Assembly: GCA_049487715.1 (NCBI GenBank)
Contig: CP150563.1
Span: 248,001-312,000 of the forward strand
Source: Pycnococcus provasolii
Lineage: Eukaryota; Chlorophyta; Pseudoscourfieldiophyceae; Pseudoscourfieldiales
Length of the DNA stretch: 64,000 nucleotides
Direction of reading: 5' to 3'
Part shown: piece by piece, positions 45,961-55,147 of the stretch
How positions within the stretch are numbered: the first letter of the stretch is position 1
Layout of the letters: every line of letters begins with the position of its first letter
Notes under the pieces: model-generated
The model's database searches: none
The model's input: only the letters and a program-made list of their open reading frames with translations
What the model was told of the DNA's origin: nothing
Position numbers and translations under genes: made by a program

Positions 45961-48900
45961 ATGTCCTCCTCGCCCGGGCTCGACCCGCTCACAGGCGCGC
46001 CCATCCCGCCGCCGCCGCCACTCCCTGACATCACGCCTCTACTGGACATCAACAACTCCGCGATCTTCGAACAGCTCGTCGAGAAGCTCATGAGCGCGTC
46101 GAACGAAGAACGCAAACACGCTGAGCTCTGCCTCGAGGAAATGAAGAGGCTAGGGCCGGAGGTTGCCGCACTTCACCTCATCCAGACGATGCGAAAGGGA
46201 AGCAAGGTGGAACTGCGATCTATGTGCGCCGTGCTCGTGCGGCGGCAGCTCTGCAAGGACAGCAAGGAAAGCCTACTCAGCAAGATCAGTCCACAGGCGG
46301 TGGCGATCGTCAAGCAGGAGTGCCTGAACGCAATGAAGGAGGAAGAGGAGAAAGCCGTCGCGCACAAGGTGACGGACACGGTGTCGGAGCTCGCTGCCAC
46401 GCTGCTCGGGGAGACGGGTAACCCGAGTAGCTGGCCTGAGCTGCTGCCGTTCATGTTCCAGTGCGTGCAGAGCGACGCTGCGGTGAGGCACCAGGAGAGC
46501 GCGCTTACCATCTTTGCACACCTCGCCGGCGTCATGAGTGACGCGCTACGGCCATACCTGGGAACGCTTCACGGCATCCTACAGGTGAGCCTGCGCTCGG
46601 AGACGCTCGAGGTGCGAACAGCCGCGCTTCGCGCCTCCGCGAGCTTCATCCTCAGTGCAGGCGACAAGGAGCGCTCAGGCTTCCAATCGCTGCTCCCGGA
46701 CATGCTCTCTACTCTCGAGACGGCGCTGAACAAACAGGACGAATCGGCTGCGCAGGATGCGCTCGAGATGTTCATCGAGATTGCGGAGATGGACCCGCGA
46801 TTCCTGCGCGGCATGCTCGTGCAGATGGCAAACGCTATGACCACGCTCGCGCGCACGGAGCAGCTCGAGTCGGCGACACGACAGCTTGCCATGGAGTTTC
46901 TCGTGACGCTCGCGGAGTCGCGCGACAAGGCTCCGGGCATGATCCGCAAGCTTCCCGATTTCGTCAACAATCTCTTCCAGTCGCTTCTGCTCTTCCTGCT
47001 CGACATCGACGACGACGCCGAGTGGTACGACGTTTCCGGGTCCAATGCCGACGGCAGTGCCGGTGGCAACGAGGATGCGGGTCACGGCGAGACATACGAC
47101 GTCGGCCAGGAGGGATTCGACCGCGTGGCGCTCGCGCTGGGTGGTGCGCAGGTGCTTCCAATCGCATCGGGACTGCTTCCACACCTTCTGGCGGACAAGT
47201 CCGACTGGAAGAAGCGGCACGCGTGCATGATCTGCCTCGCTCAGATCGCGGAGGGATGCGCCAAGGTGATGGCGCCGCAGTGCGACGGGTGCGTTGACAT
47301 GTGCCTGACCGCGAGCGTTGACGAGCACCCGCGCGTGCGGTGGGCGTGCTTCCAAGCGCTTGGTCAGCTGAGCACGGACCTCGCGCCAGATTTGCAGAGA
47401 AAGCAGCACCACCGAGTCGTGCCGTGCCTCCTTCAAGCGATGAATGATGTGCAGAATCCTCGTGTGCAGGCACACGCATCCGCGGCGATTGTGAACTTCT
47501 CCGAAGGGTGCGTCGACAACGTTCTCGCGCCGTACCTCGACGAAATTGTGATGAAGCTGCTGGTTCTTCTCGAGAAGAGCAGCGTGAGTGCCGTGCAGGA
47601 GGCGGCACTGACGGCGCTCGCGAGCGTTGCGGACTCTGCGCAGGAGTCGTTCCTCAGGCACTACGAGAGGTGTATCGTTCCTCTCAAGCAGATTCTCTAC
47701 AATGCCACGGACAAGCAGTATCGCATGCTGCGTGCCAAGGCGATGGAGTGCGTGAGCTTAGTCGGCATGGCCGTGGGCAAGGATCAATTCAGGCAAGACG
47801 GCGACGAGGTGATGCAGTTTCTTGCGAATCTGCAGGGTACCATCGTCGACGCGGACGATCCGACGAGCCAGTACCTTCTGCAGGCTTGGGCACGCTTCTG
47901 CAAGTGCCTCGGCACAGAGTTCCTTCCGTACCTGCCCGTCACGATGCCCCCGCTGCTGAAGACTGCGAAGCTTGCACCCGACGGGCCGGACGGCTTCTTC
48001 AAGGTGGTGGAGGCGGATGACGGCGGCGACGATGAGGACGAGGAGGGCATTGAGCTGTTCGACCTCGGCGACAAGCGCGTTTCGATCCGAACGTCAGTTC
48101 TCGAGGAGAAGGCGACGGCTTGCAACATGCTATGCTGCTACGCCGACGAGCTGAAGGAGGGATTCTTCCCCTACGTCGAGGACGTGTGCACCATCATGAT
48201 CCCGCTCTTGCAGTTCTACTTCCACGAGGATGTGCGGAAAGCGGCTGTGCAGTGCATTCCCGAGTTGCTCGTGTGCGTGAAAAAGGCGGTGGAGCTCAAG
48301 ACGACGCCTGGCGCTGACGCGACGTACCTGCAGAACTTTTTCGGCCTTGTCATGGACAAGCTGCTCGAGGTGTGCCCGAAGGAGCCGGAGGTTGAGATTC
48401 TCGTGTGCGTTCTTGAGAGCATTCAGGAGGTGCTCATGGAGTGCTCAAACCTGTGTAGACCGGATCACATGCAGAAGCTGCTCGCAACGTTCAAGGAGGT
48501 GGCAGACGCTTCGGTCAAGCGGCAGAACGACCGCAAGAAGACCAAGGAGACGAGCGAGGACTACGACCCGAGCATCGACGGCGACGACGAGGCGCTGGAG
48601 GCGGAGAGCGAGCTCGAGTACGAGATCTGGAGCCAGATTGCAGAGTGCATGTCCAGCCTGCTCAAGGAGTACCGCGAGCACGTCGTGCCAATGGTGGAGC
48701 ATTTGAATCCATATCTGCTGCCAATGCTGCTAGAGGCTGAGCGTCAGCCCGACGAGAGGCGCGTGGCCATCTCGATCTTTGACGACGTGGTGGAGCACGC
48801 GGGCGTGTCAGGAGGCGCGAATTCGCTGCTGCCGCAGTACATGCCGCGCGTTCTGCAGTGCTGCCTCGATCCCGACGAGGATGTTCGGCAGGTGGCAGTG

Positions 48901-49557
48901 TACGGCGTTGGCATGTGCTTCGCACATCTCTTGCATCCCGCGGCGGCTCCTCTTGCAAGACAAGCTTTTGGACCCTACGTTGAAAACAGCCTGGCGGCAA
49001 TTCAGCATTCCATCAGCTCACCTGACGCGGGTCAGCCGAAGTTCATGTCGGCGACGGAGAACGCCATCTCGGCGCTCAACCGATACCTTGCCGTGACCAC
49101 GCCAAGTCCCGCGAATAGCGAGTCGGCTTCGGGCGACGCCTCGTACGCATCCGTCGACGCGGGAACGAAGGCAAATCACGCGCAGCTGTATCCTCTGTGG
49201 CTGAGCCGACTTCCTCTCACGCACGACCGCGTCGAGGCGAGGCAGTGCCACGACCGGCTCGTATGGGCATGCACGCCCAACTCAGGGTGCCCATCGGAGG
49301 TTGTGACATACCTGCTTGGAGGCAATGCATCACCCGGTCAGCACGACTCGCAGCGTGTCGCACATGTGATGAAGGTGCTTGCCGTGGCAATGAGTCATGG
49401 TAGCGGCGAGCTCATCAGCGCCACCCACTTCGAGGGTGCGAAGACGCTTCTTGTCGCGTTTGCGAAGGTGCTTCCCCCGGATGTTCTTCAGGCTACTCAT
49501 GCGTCGCTTTCAGATGAGAAGGCGCAGAAGGTGCTTGTGGACGCCGCTCAAGCGTAG
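45961..49557 (+). CDS. IPO5: Importin-5 / karyopherin beta-3 nuclear import receptor
   Basis: 1198 residues from the ATG at 45961, a full-length importin-beta family protein built of HEAT repeats throughout. Family landmarks include AALHLIQTMRKGSKVELRSM near the N-terminus, SWPELLPFMFQCVQS, an acidic loop (DDGGDDEDEEGIELFDLGDK) and TSVLEEKATACNMLCCYADE, which is almost diagnostic of IPO5/RanBP5/Kap121. It carries ribosomal proteins, histones and other cargo through the pore and releases them on binding Ran-GTP. Compared with animal IPO5 it has a Pro-rich N-terminal extension of ~40 residues and an extra Ser/Ala linker near the C-terminus. Confidence 0.93.
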   Translation: MSSSPGLDPLTGAPIPPPPPLPDITPLLDINNSAIFEQLVEKLMSASNEERKHAELCLEEMKRLGPEVAALHLIQTMRKGSKVELRSMCAVLVRRQLCKDSKESLLSKISPQAVAIVKQECLNAMKEEEEKAVAHKVTDTVSELAATLLGETGNPSSWPELLPFMFQCVQSDAAVRHQESALTIFAHLAGVMSDALRPYLGTLHGILQVSLRSETLEVRTAALRASASFILSAGDKERSGFQSLLPDMLSTLETALNKQDESAAQDALEMFIEIAEMDPRFLRGMLVQMANAMTTLARTEQLESATRQLAMEFLVTLAESRDKAPGMIRKLPDFVNNLFQSLLLFLLDIDDDAEWYDVSGSNADGSAGGNEDAGHGETYDVGQEGFDRVALALGGAQVLPIASGLLPHLLADKSDWKKRHACMICLAQIAEGCAKVMAPQCDGCVDMCLTASVDEHPRVRWACFQALGQLSTDLAPDLQRKQHHRVVPCLLQAMNDVQNPRVQAHASAAIVNFSEGCVDNVLAPYLDEIVMKLLVLLEKSSVSAVQEAALTALASVADSAQESFLRHYERCIVPLKQILYNATDKQYRMLRAKAMECVSLVGMAVGKDQFRQDGDEVMQFLANLQGTIVDADDPTSQYLLQAWARFCKCLGTEFLPYLPVTMPPLLKTAKLAPDGPDGFFKVVEADDGGDDEDEEGIELFDLGDKRVSIRTSVLEEKATACNMLCCYADELKEGFFPYVEDVCTIMIPLLQFYFHEDVRKAAVQCIPELLVCVKKAVELKTTPGADATYLQNFFGLVMDKLLEVCPKEPEVEILVCVLESIQEVLMECSNLCRPDHMQKLLATFKEVADASVKRQNDRKKTKETSEDYDPSIDGDDEALEAESELEYEIWSQIAECMSSLLKEYREHVVPMVEHLNPYLLPMLLEAERQPDERRVAISIFDDVVEHAGVSGGANSLLPQYMPRVLQCCLDPDEDVRQVAVYGVGMCFAHLLHPAAAPLARQAFGPYVENSLAAIQHSISSPDAGQPKFMSATENAISALNRYLAVTTPSPANSESASGDASYASVDAGTKANHAQLYPLWLSRLPLTHDRVEARQCHDRLVWACTPNSGCPSEVVTYLLGGNASPGQHDSQRVAHVMKVLAVAMSHGSGELISATHFEGAKTLLVAFAKVLPPDVLQATHASLSDEKAQKVLVDAAQA

Positions 49558-49649
49558 ACGAGTCGCGATAAGAGGCTTTTTTTTTCCTCTAAGAGCTTGA
49601 CGAGAGAGGAGAGGCTGCCTTGCACTGCCTTGGAACTTGTACTGTGATT

Positions 49650-49675
49650 GCTCGTTCAGTAATGGAATGACCGAG
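49650..49675 (+). repeat. Copy 5 of the dispersed post-stop element (short)
   Basis: TTGCTCGTTCAGTAATGGAATGA-like 5' portion only, ~92 bp after the importin-5 stop. Downstream, 49690-49722 is rich in short GTAC palindromes. No gene is visible before 49994. Confidence 0.4.
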
Positions 49676-49993
49676 TTAAAACTACTTACACTGACATCAT
49701 AAGGTACCGTACGGTACAGTACCCGGGTAGTATTGTATTTATTGACAGAGAACGGTTGGGAATTTTTTTTCTTGTTGATCAATGTGACACCGTTGTTCAA
49801 AAAGATACCACAGCATTGAGAGACGAGTTCTGTCACAGAGGTTACAGTTTAAAGCATTCCCCGACTCCGCTGACCAACCCTGAGGACGGCGAGCCTCATC
49901 GCCGGAACGGGTCTCCGCGCGCACGCGTTCGCAAGGCGCGGAGTGCAGCACTGCACAGCTGATGGCGCGACCACCCAACGAAGGGGCTTCGCG

Positions 49994-50890
49994 TCACTCT
50001 CGGATGTGTTTCAAAAAGATGTTTCGCGCGGCGTTCTCGTCGCGTCCGCACATGTACGTACAAGACGGACACCTGAACGTCTCGCTCGCTCCGATCTTGT
50101 TGTGCAGGGCGCCGCAAGCGCCACAGGTCTTGGTCGTGTACTCCTCACCAACCACGCACACCTCTTTCCCTAACATCTGCGACCGCGCGACGAGCGCTTG
50201 GCGAAACGCGAAGTGCCGGAGTCCGAGCAGCGCGCGCGCCGCCTTGCTGTTGAGCTTACGCACCATTCCCTCCGGAAGGTTACGCTTTCGCGTCATGCGC
50301 CCCGTCTCGAAGCTCGGGATCAGGATCGTGTCGTAGCGCGCGAGCAGGTCGTGCGCGACGCGGCGGTGGAGGTCCGTCGTCATGTTCCGGCACCGGTCGT
50401 GGAGCCTGTGTCGGCGCCCGTTGAGCCGCTTGCGCTCCAAGTTCGTGAGATCGTCGCGCGCGAGCTGGGAGACCACACGATCGCACTTGAGTGCTTCGTC
50501 GAACACGCGGTTGTATCCCATGGCGACGGGCGGAACGTCGAGGCGCGGGCGCCAGGCGATCGCGGAAGGTTGGGGCGTCGGATCGCGGCGTACGGAGTGC
50601 CATCCGTGCGGGTGTTTTGCGTGGACGGTGCTGCGCAATGCTCCTGCTGACGGCGGCGGCGTGCCTGGAGGTGGTCCAGGAGGCGGCGGTGGCGGTGGCG
50701 GAGGAGGAGGAGGAGGAGGCGGCTGATGAGACTGCTGTTGCAGCGCCACCAACTGTGCGACCGCGTGTGTCAGCTGGTCAATCTGCTGCGCCATCTGTTC
50801 GACAGATGGCGGAGGATTGACCGACGGCGTGACACTTTGCGGTGTGTTGGGCGTGTTGGGCGTTGCCGCCATGGATGGTTGCGATGCCAT
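49994..50890 (-). CDS. Truncated Fanzor (eukaryotic TnpB/OMEGA nuclease homologue) fused to Gln/Pro-rich N-terminus
   Basis: 298 residues from the ATG at 50890. The C-terminal ~190 residues match TnpB/Fanzor: a helical region (LHRRVAHDLLARYDTIL), the RuvC-II-type Glu in LIPSFETGRMTRKRNLPEG, LLGLRHFAFRQALVARSQ, a zinc ribbon with CGACG and CPSC, and the RuvC-III Asp in CGRDENAARNIFLKH. The first RuvC aspartate block (normally D-P-G) and the recognition lobe are missing. In their place are a predicted coiled coil (VEQMAQQIDQLTHAVAQLVA), a glutamine run and a poly-proline linker. Without RuvC-I it should not cut DNA but might bind nucleic acid, or it may be a decaying copy. It lies 329 bp from a Tc1/mariner element but outside its terminal repeats. 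Confidence 0.75.
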   Translation of the reverse strand: MASQPSMAATPNTPNTPQSVTPSVNPPPSVEQMAQQIDQLTHAVAQLVALQQQSHQPPPPPPPPPPPPPPPGPPPGTPPPSAGALRSTVHAKHPHGWHSVRRDPTPQPSAIAWRPRLDVPPVAMGYNRVFDEALKCDRVVSQLARDDLTNLERKRLNGRRHRLHDRCRNMTTDLHRRVAHDLLARYDTILIPSFETGRMTRKRNLPEGMVRKLNSKAARALLGLRHFAFRQALVARSQMLGKEVCVVGEEYTTKTCGACGALHNKIGASETFRCPSCTYMCGRDENAARNIFLKHIRE

Positions 50891-51218
50891 CTCCACCAGT
50901 GTGGGAGACGTAGGCGAAATACTAAGAATAGAATATTAAGAATAAAGAATGAATTCGAAATAAGGCAAAAAGGAGACTCAAACAGGCGAGTTCGGGCGGG
51001 AAGCCCGAACTAGCCGTTGGTCTCGGGGAAATAGGTAGATTTCCCCACACTCTTGCCATATCCCTCCCAGGGAAGGGAAATTCCTCCCCAATTCCCTCCG
51101 AACCGCCAGGGAAACGGAGAGGGAATCCGCAGGGAATTCCCTCTTGCCAGTTCCCTCTAATATTGCCTTAGCTAGCCCTAGCCCTACTCATGACGACCTG
51201 TGACGTACTGTACCACTA

Positions 51219-51391
51219 CAGGGTCCGGCGAAAGTTAAGTATGGTACTCAACGGGGTGTAACTTTGTGATAACTTGTCGGATTTCAGTGATCTTTGGTTC
51301 TATGGAACTGGAAAAACTTAGCCCTTTCGATAGAAACAGGCCGCGTGCCCGTGCGACATCGGCATAGTGGTCAGGCAGAATTCGGGGTTAG
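51219..51391. repeat. Left terminal inverted repeat (173 bp)
   Basis: Runs from CAGGGTCCGGCGAAAG to AATTCGGGGTTAG. Its complement is at 52770-52942. It is much longer than the ~30 bp of classic mariner ends, as in long-TIR Tc1-like elements. Confidence 0.93.
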
Positions 51392-51504
51392 GGATTTTCA
51401 GCGAAAGGGAATTTTTTGGCTGACCGAAGAAATCTTAGTTACCGGGGGTGGTAATTGTTTTTGTCCCCCTCCCCCCCTCTCCCCCAGGCACCCCCCTTTC
51501 CCTT

Positions 51505-52632
51505 TCAGTACTTCGTCCATCCCCCCTTGGCGACGACGATGGCGGCGAGCCGGCGCGGCACGCTCTCTATGAGTTTCTGAAATGTCGCAACTGGAAACTT
51601 CTTCCACTCGTCATCGACGGCAGCCTCAAGCTCAGCGACGCTACGCAAGTTTCGGAGATCGACGCGGGCTTTCACGAGGTGCCACACGTTTTCGATCAAG
51701 TTGAGGTCGTTCGCGTTCGGCGGGAAGCGAAGCCGTCCTTTCCACGGCTCGTCGCCGGTGAGAAGACGCGTTCCGAGTTCGTCATGAAGCTGCCTCGTCG
51801 ATAGAGCCAAGTGTGCCGGTGCGTTGTCTTCAACGACGAACGGGCGCTCGCCGGTGATGTTCTCTTGCTCGTCCGCCGCCTCGGCGATCAACGGCATCGA
51901 AGTTGCTTGGTACGTTTTCGCCTTTGTGGTCTCGGTTTGGTGCTGAAAATCAATAGCGCGCACATGTTTGCTCATTATGCCGAAGGCGTTCGTCTTTTGC
52001 TTGTTCCCTCTTATGTTCGGGAGGAAGTTCGGCCCACTCTCGCGCTCAATCCAATCGTACCCTTGTTGTGTTTTGTGAGTTTTAAACCATGACTCGTCAG
52101 TGTATAGTGCGTTTTCCCAAACCTCCCAAAACTTTTCTTCATCTTCTTCTAACACCTTCAACCAATAAACCGCGAACGCGAGACGCTCTTCACTTTGTTT
52201 TTTTGTAAGTATTTGTTTTTTGACTCTCCTGGCCCACCTCATCGTCTTGTTTGCCTCGTTGCGCACCACCTTCTCACTCACACCCCACTTGCGCGAAATT
52301 AACTCGCAATTACGCGTCTCTATTTTCTTCAATAGCTTAGGTATGAGCTCCTTTTGTGCGGGCGTCAGACTACACGGGCGGCCACTTCGCGGCAAGTCGT
52401 GGACATTTTGTCTCGACAACTTCTCCTCCGTACTCCATCGATTGACGAAGTTGCGCGTGGCAACTCGGTCCTTTTGCTTGGGCGAGAAGACATCATCAAC
52501 GATGTCATCAACGCAAATGCCGGCCTTGGTCAAACACCTCACAACACTACGAAGTTCGTGCCTCTCCTCGCCCTTAAGCCTCTTCTTCTTGGGTCCGCGC
52601 GTGCCAGAGAGGCGCCGCTTGGGCGCCATCAT
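51505..52632 (-). CDS. Tc1/mariner-type DDE transposase
   Basis: 375 residues from the ATG at 52632 (MMAPKRRLSG); the frame upstream begins with TTG. The N-terminal half has a basic stretch (GPKKKRLKGEERHE, also a nuclear signal) and helix-turn-helix DNA-binding regions ending in the superfamily motif SGRPCSLT. The catalytic triad is D in LYTDESWFKTHK, D in VVEDNAPAHLALS and E in NDLNLIENVWHLVK. The D-to-E spacing is about 44 residues, longer than the DD34E/D of canonical members because of a GTRLLTGDEPWKGRLR insertion. No stop or frameshift is seen, so the enzyme may be active. Confidence 0.9.
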   Translation of the reverse strand: MMAPKRRLSGTRGPKKKRLKGEERHELRSVVRCLTKAGICVDDIVDDVFSPKQKDRVATRNFVNRWSTEEKLSRQNVHDLPRSGRPCSLTPAQKELIPKLLKKIETRNCELISRKWGVSEKVVRNEANKTMRWARRVKKQILTKKQSEERLAFAVYWLKVLEEDEEKFWEVWENALYTDESWFKTHKTQQGYDWIERESGPNFLPNIRGNKQKTNAFGIMSKHVRAIDFQHQTETTKAKTYQATSMPLIAEAADEQENITGERPFVVEDNAPAHLALSTRQLHDELGTRLLTGDEPWKGRLRFPPNANDLNLIENVWHLVKARVDLRNLRSVAELEAAVDDEWKKFPVATFQKLIESVPRRLAAIVVAKGGWTKY

Positions 52633-52769
52633 CGCGCAGACGGAGGAGCTGTTAAGCGTGACCTGCCGGCCGGGGGGGAGGGGGAAATTCGAATTTTCTT
52701 GGGAAACTCCCCCAGACAAAAAGATCAGTCTTTTTCCCTGTTATGAATTCATACCACCCTCGGCTCCCA

Positions 52770-52942
52770 CTAACCCCGAATTCTGCCTGACCACTATGCC
52801 GATGTCGCACGGGCACGCGGCCTGTTTCTATCGAAAGGGCTAAGTTTTTCCAGTTCCATAGAACCAAAGATCACTGAAATCCGACAAGTTATCACAAAGT
52901 TACACCCCGTTGAGTACCATACTTAACTTTCGCCGGACCCTG
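52770..52942. repeat. Right terminal inverted repeat (173 bp)
   Basis: Runs from CTAACCCCGAATTC to CGCCGGACCCTG and is the reverse complement of the left repeat, with no mismatch seen by eye. It ends at the TA duplication (52943-52944). Confidence 0.93.
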
Positions 52943-53293
52943 TAGTACTACTCATAATAAGGGTTTCGCCAGATGCCAGAGCCCGCCCGAGGTGGTCTTT
53001 CAAGCCTCTTTCAACTTTCAAGTGTGGTTGGCACAGGTGGTTGGCACCCATCTCGAGGCAACCTCTGGACTCTCCACAGACTGACAGAGAAGAGAGCTCA
53101 TCATGACAACACTGATCGATCGATCTCTCCTTTTCCCCCCCCTCGGCCCCTCCAGTCCCCCCTCCCCCGTCTCATCAGACTCTCTCTCATCAGAGTTTAG
53201 GCGGCTAATTTCCCCTGGGAAATGGGACGCGGGAACGGGACCACTCCCCACCCATTCACTCTTTACTCAGATCGCTCACCCCTCTCGATACAG

Positions 53294-54586
53294 ATGTCGG
53301 ACGTCGATGTCGACGACGTGGAGCCCTCAGAGCGCCCGCCTCTGCTGCGCTCCTCCAGCCCCGATCCTTTGGATGCAAATGATAATGCAAATAACGCAAG
53401 TGCGGGTGCACACGACGAGCCTGCTGGTGGTGAGCCCTTGAAGGCTGGTGAGGAGGAGGAGGAGCGCGATCTTGTGCGCCAAGAAGGGGAGGAGAAGAAG
53501 GAGGGGGAGGGTGGTGAGGGCGAGAAACCTGGAGACGGAAACCAACGCCGTAAGCGCGAACGTGGACCACGCAATAAGCGGCGTGGCGAACGTGGTGGAC
53601 GTGGTGGTGGTGGAAGGAACGACCGCGACCGCGACCGGGACCGCAGCCGCAGCCGCAGCCGTAGCCGCAGCCGCAGCCGCGACCGTGACGGAGATCGGCG
53701 CAGGAACTCGCCCCCGCCCAGGGACAGGAGAGCTTGGGAGGAAGAGCAGCATCGACGCGAATGGGAAAGGCGCCACGGCAGACGAGACGACCGTGCGCCC
53801 CCGCGTGGCAGAGAGATGGACGACCGTGAGGCTCGCATGCGCGAGGAGGACAGGCGACGACGCGAACGCGACTCGGAGAGAGACCGAGACCGCAGATACG
53901 ACCCCCGAGACGATCGAAGACGCGACGACCGCCGACCGTACGACGACGACCGCCGCGCGTACGACCGCCGACCGTACGACCGACGTGACGACGTAAGGGA
54001 GCTAGAGGAACGCGAGGCGAGACTTCGCGAGCAGGAGCGGCGGATACGTTTGGCACGGGAAGAGATCGAAGAGCGTGAGGCAAGGCTGCGTCGCGACGAA
54101 CGTCGCGGCGGCGGCGGCCGCGGCGGCGGCGGTGGCGGTGGACGCGGACGCGATAGGAGGGAACCGGCGGGTGGAGACGATAGGAGGGAAAGGCCTTCTG
54201 TTCTCTCGCGTCTCGACCGGGATGTGACCGTCACCGTTAACGTGAATAAGGACGGTCGCAGCGGTGGCAAGAGAAAGCGTGACGGTGGCGGAGGAGGAGG
54301 AGGAGGAGGAGAAGGAGGAGGAGGAGGTCTGACAAAAGGACAAAAGAAGAGACTGAAAGATCGAGAGCGAAGAGACAAAAAGCGAGCTCTCGAGTCTAAG
54401 GGCGCGGTTGGCGTCGCCACGGACAGCAAATCAGCCGGTGGTGACGAACCTGGTGGTGGTGGTGGTGGTGGTGGCACCGCCGCCGCCAACAACAACACCA
54501 GTGAAGTCGTCGTTCAAGTGGAAGACAAGCGTCTTCGTGCAACGCCTAATCACGGCGAAGACCAAATGGACGGCGCGGACGACTAG
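53294..54586 (+). CDS. RS/RD-rich, probably nuclear RNA-processing-associated protein
   Basis: 430 residues from MSDVDVDDVEPSE at 53294; an ATG at 53222 in the same frame is possible. The sequence is low complexity: an acidic E/G segment, a basic RRKRERGPRNKRRGERGG patch, an RS run (encoded by CGCAGC repeats at 53640-53680), long Arg-Asp/Arg-Glu stretches, an E/R helix (LEEREARLREQERRIRLA), Gly-rich runs and a Lys-rich helix (KGQKKRLKDRERRDKKRA). RS domains and RD/RE runs are typical of splicing and nuclear-speckle proteins. No RRM or other fold is visible, so function is inferred from composition only. It sits just right of the mariner insertion. Confidence 0.6.
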   Translation: MSDVDVDDVEPSERPPLLRSSSPDPLDANDNANNASAGAHDEPAGGEPLKAGEEEEERDLVRQEGEEKKEGEGGEGEKPGDGNQRRKRERGPRNKRRGERGGRGGGGRNDRDRDRDRSRSRSRSRSRSRDRDGDRRRNSPPPRDRRAWEEEQHRREWERRHGRRDDRAPPRGREMDDREARMREEDRRRRERDSERDRDRRYDPRDDRRRDDRRPYDDDRRAYDRRPYDRRDDVRELEEREARLREQERRIRLAREEIEEREARLRRDERRGGGGRGGGGGGGRGRDRREPAGGDDRRERPSVLSRLDRDVTVTVNVNKDGRSGGKRKRDGGGGGGGGGEGGGGGLTKGQKKRLKDRERRDKKRALESKGAVGVATDSKSAGGDEPGGGGGGGGTAAANNNTSEVVVQVEDKRLRATPNHGEDQMDGADD

Positions 54587-54640
54587 CTCGAAGTTGAACC
54601 AGTTACAAGTCGAGAAAATAAACCCCGAAAAGCCTAACCT

Positions 54641-54662
54641 CCCCTAAACCCCTAACCCCTAA
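54641..54662. promoter_or_regulatory. Degenerate telomere-type box upstream of the DEVH helicase
   Basis: CCCCTAAACCCCTAACCCCT, three CCCC(T)AA variants, ~178 bp before the ATG at 54840. The rest of the 54587-54839 gap contains a poly-C run just before the start and no gene. Confidence 0.45.
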
Positions 54663-54839
54663 GCCCGTTCTTCCTTCGAAGGACCTTTTCCAAGGAACAG
54701 GTGGTCCGAGGGAGTCAGGGAGGGGGTCATCTATTCCCCTCCATACCTCGGATTGATATGAGCGGTCGAGAAGGCTCCTCGGTGGGGCTCCCCCCCCCCC
54801 TTTCCTGCCTGAATATCCGGATTAGTCCAAGTCGCTTTC

Positions 54840-55109
54840 ATGGCGTCGCCCAACTGGAGCATGGCGTTTGGTGAGGCGTACTACCCTGCCCAGGGGGGGT
54901 ATGATGGGGTTACGGTGCCACCATCAGGGTATGGGGATGGTGGGGGATACGGTGGGGATGGTGCCTATGCTGGGTCGTCCCCGTCGTCTATGGGGATGCC
55001 TTTAGGTGGTGGGGTCCAAGAACCTTTTGTTGCACCGCTCTTGACGAACGATCCGTACGCGGCGTACTCGCTTGGTGGTGGAGGTGGAGGTGCGTCAAAC
55101 CAGTCACAA

Positions 55110-55147
<38 letters not shown>

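Larger units (their letters stand above)
51219..52942 (-). mobile_element. Tc1/mariner DNA transposon with 173-bp terminal inverted repeats and TA target duplication
   Basis: A 1724-bp element bounded by CAGGGTCCGGCG... and its exact complement, flanked on both sides by TA (51217-51218 and 52943-52944), the target-site duplication of this superfamily. It carries one transposase gene on the minus strand. The two terminal repeats look identical base for base by eye and the transposase is open, so the insertion appears recent and possibly autonomous. The empty site would have been ...ACCAC-TA-GTACTAC.... Confidence 0.92.

Noticed and set aside
49994-52942. Fanzor as cargo of the mariner element
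   Set aside because: The Fanzor gene lies outside the element's terminal repeats and TA duplications, which bound only the transposase; the proximity may be coincidental or older.
53256-54498. Long minus-strand ORFs (275 and 411 codons) opposite the RS-rich gene
   Set aside because: They are Ser/Arg/Pro-rich mirror frames produced by the GC-rich repeats of the plus-strand gene.
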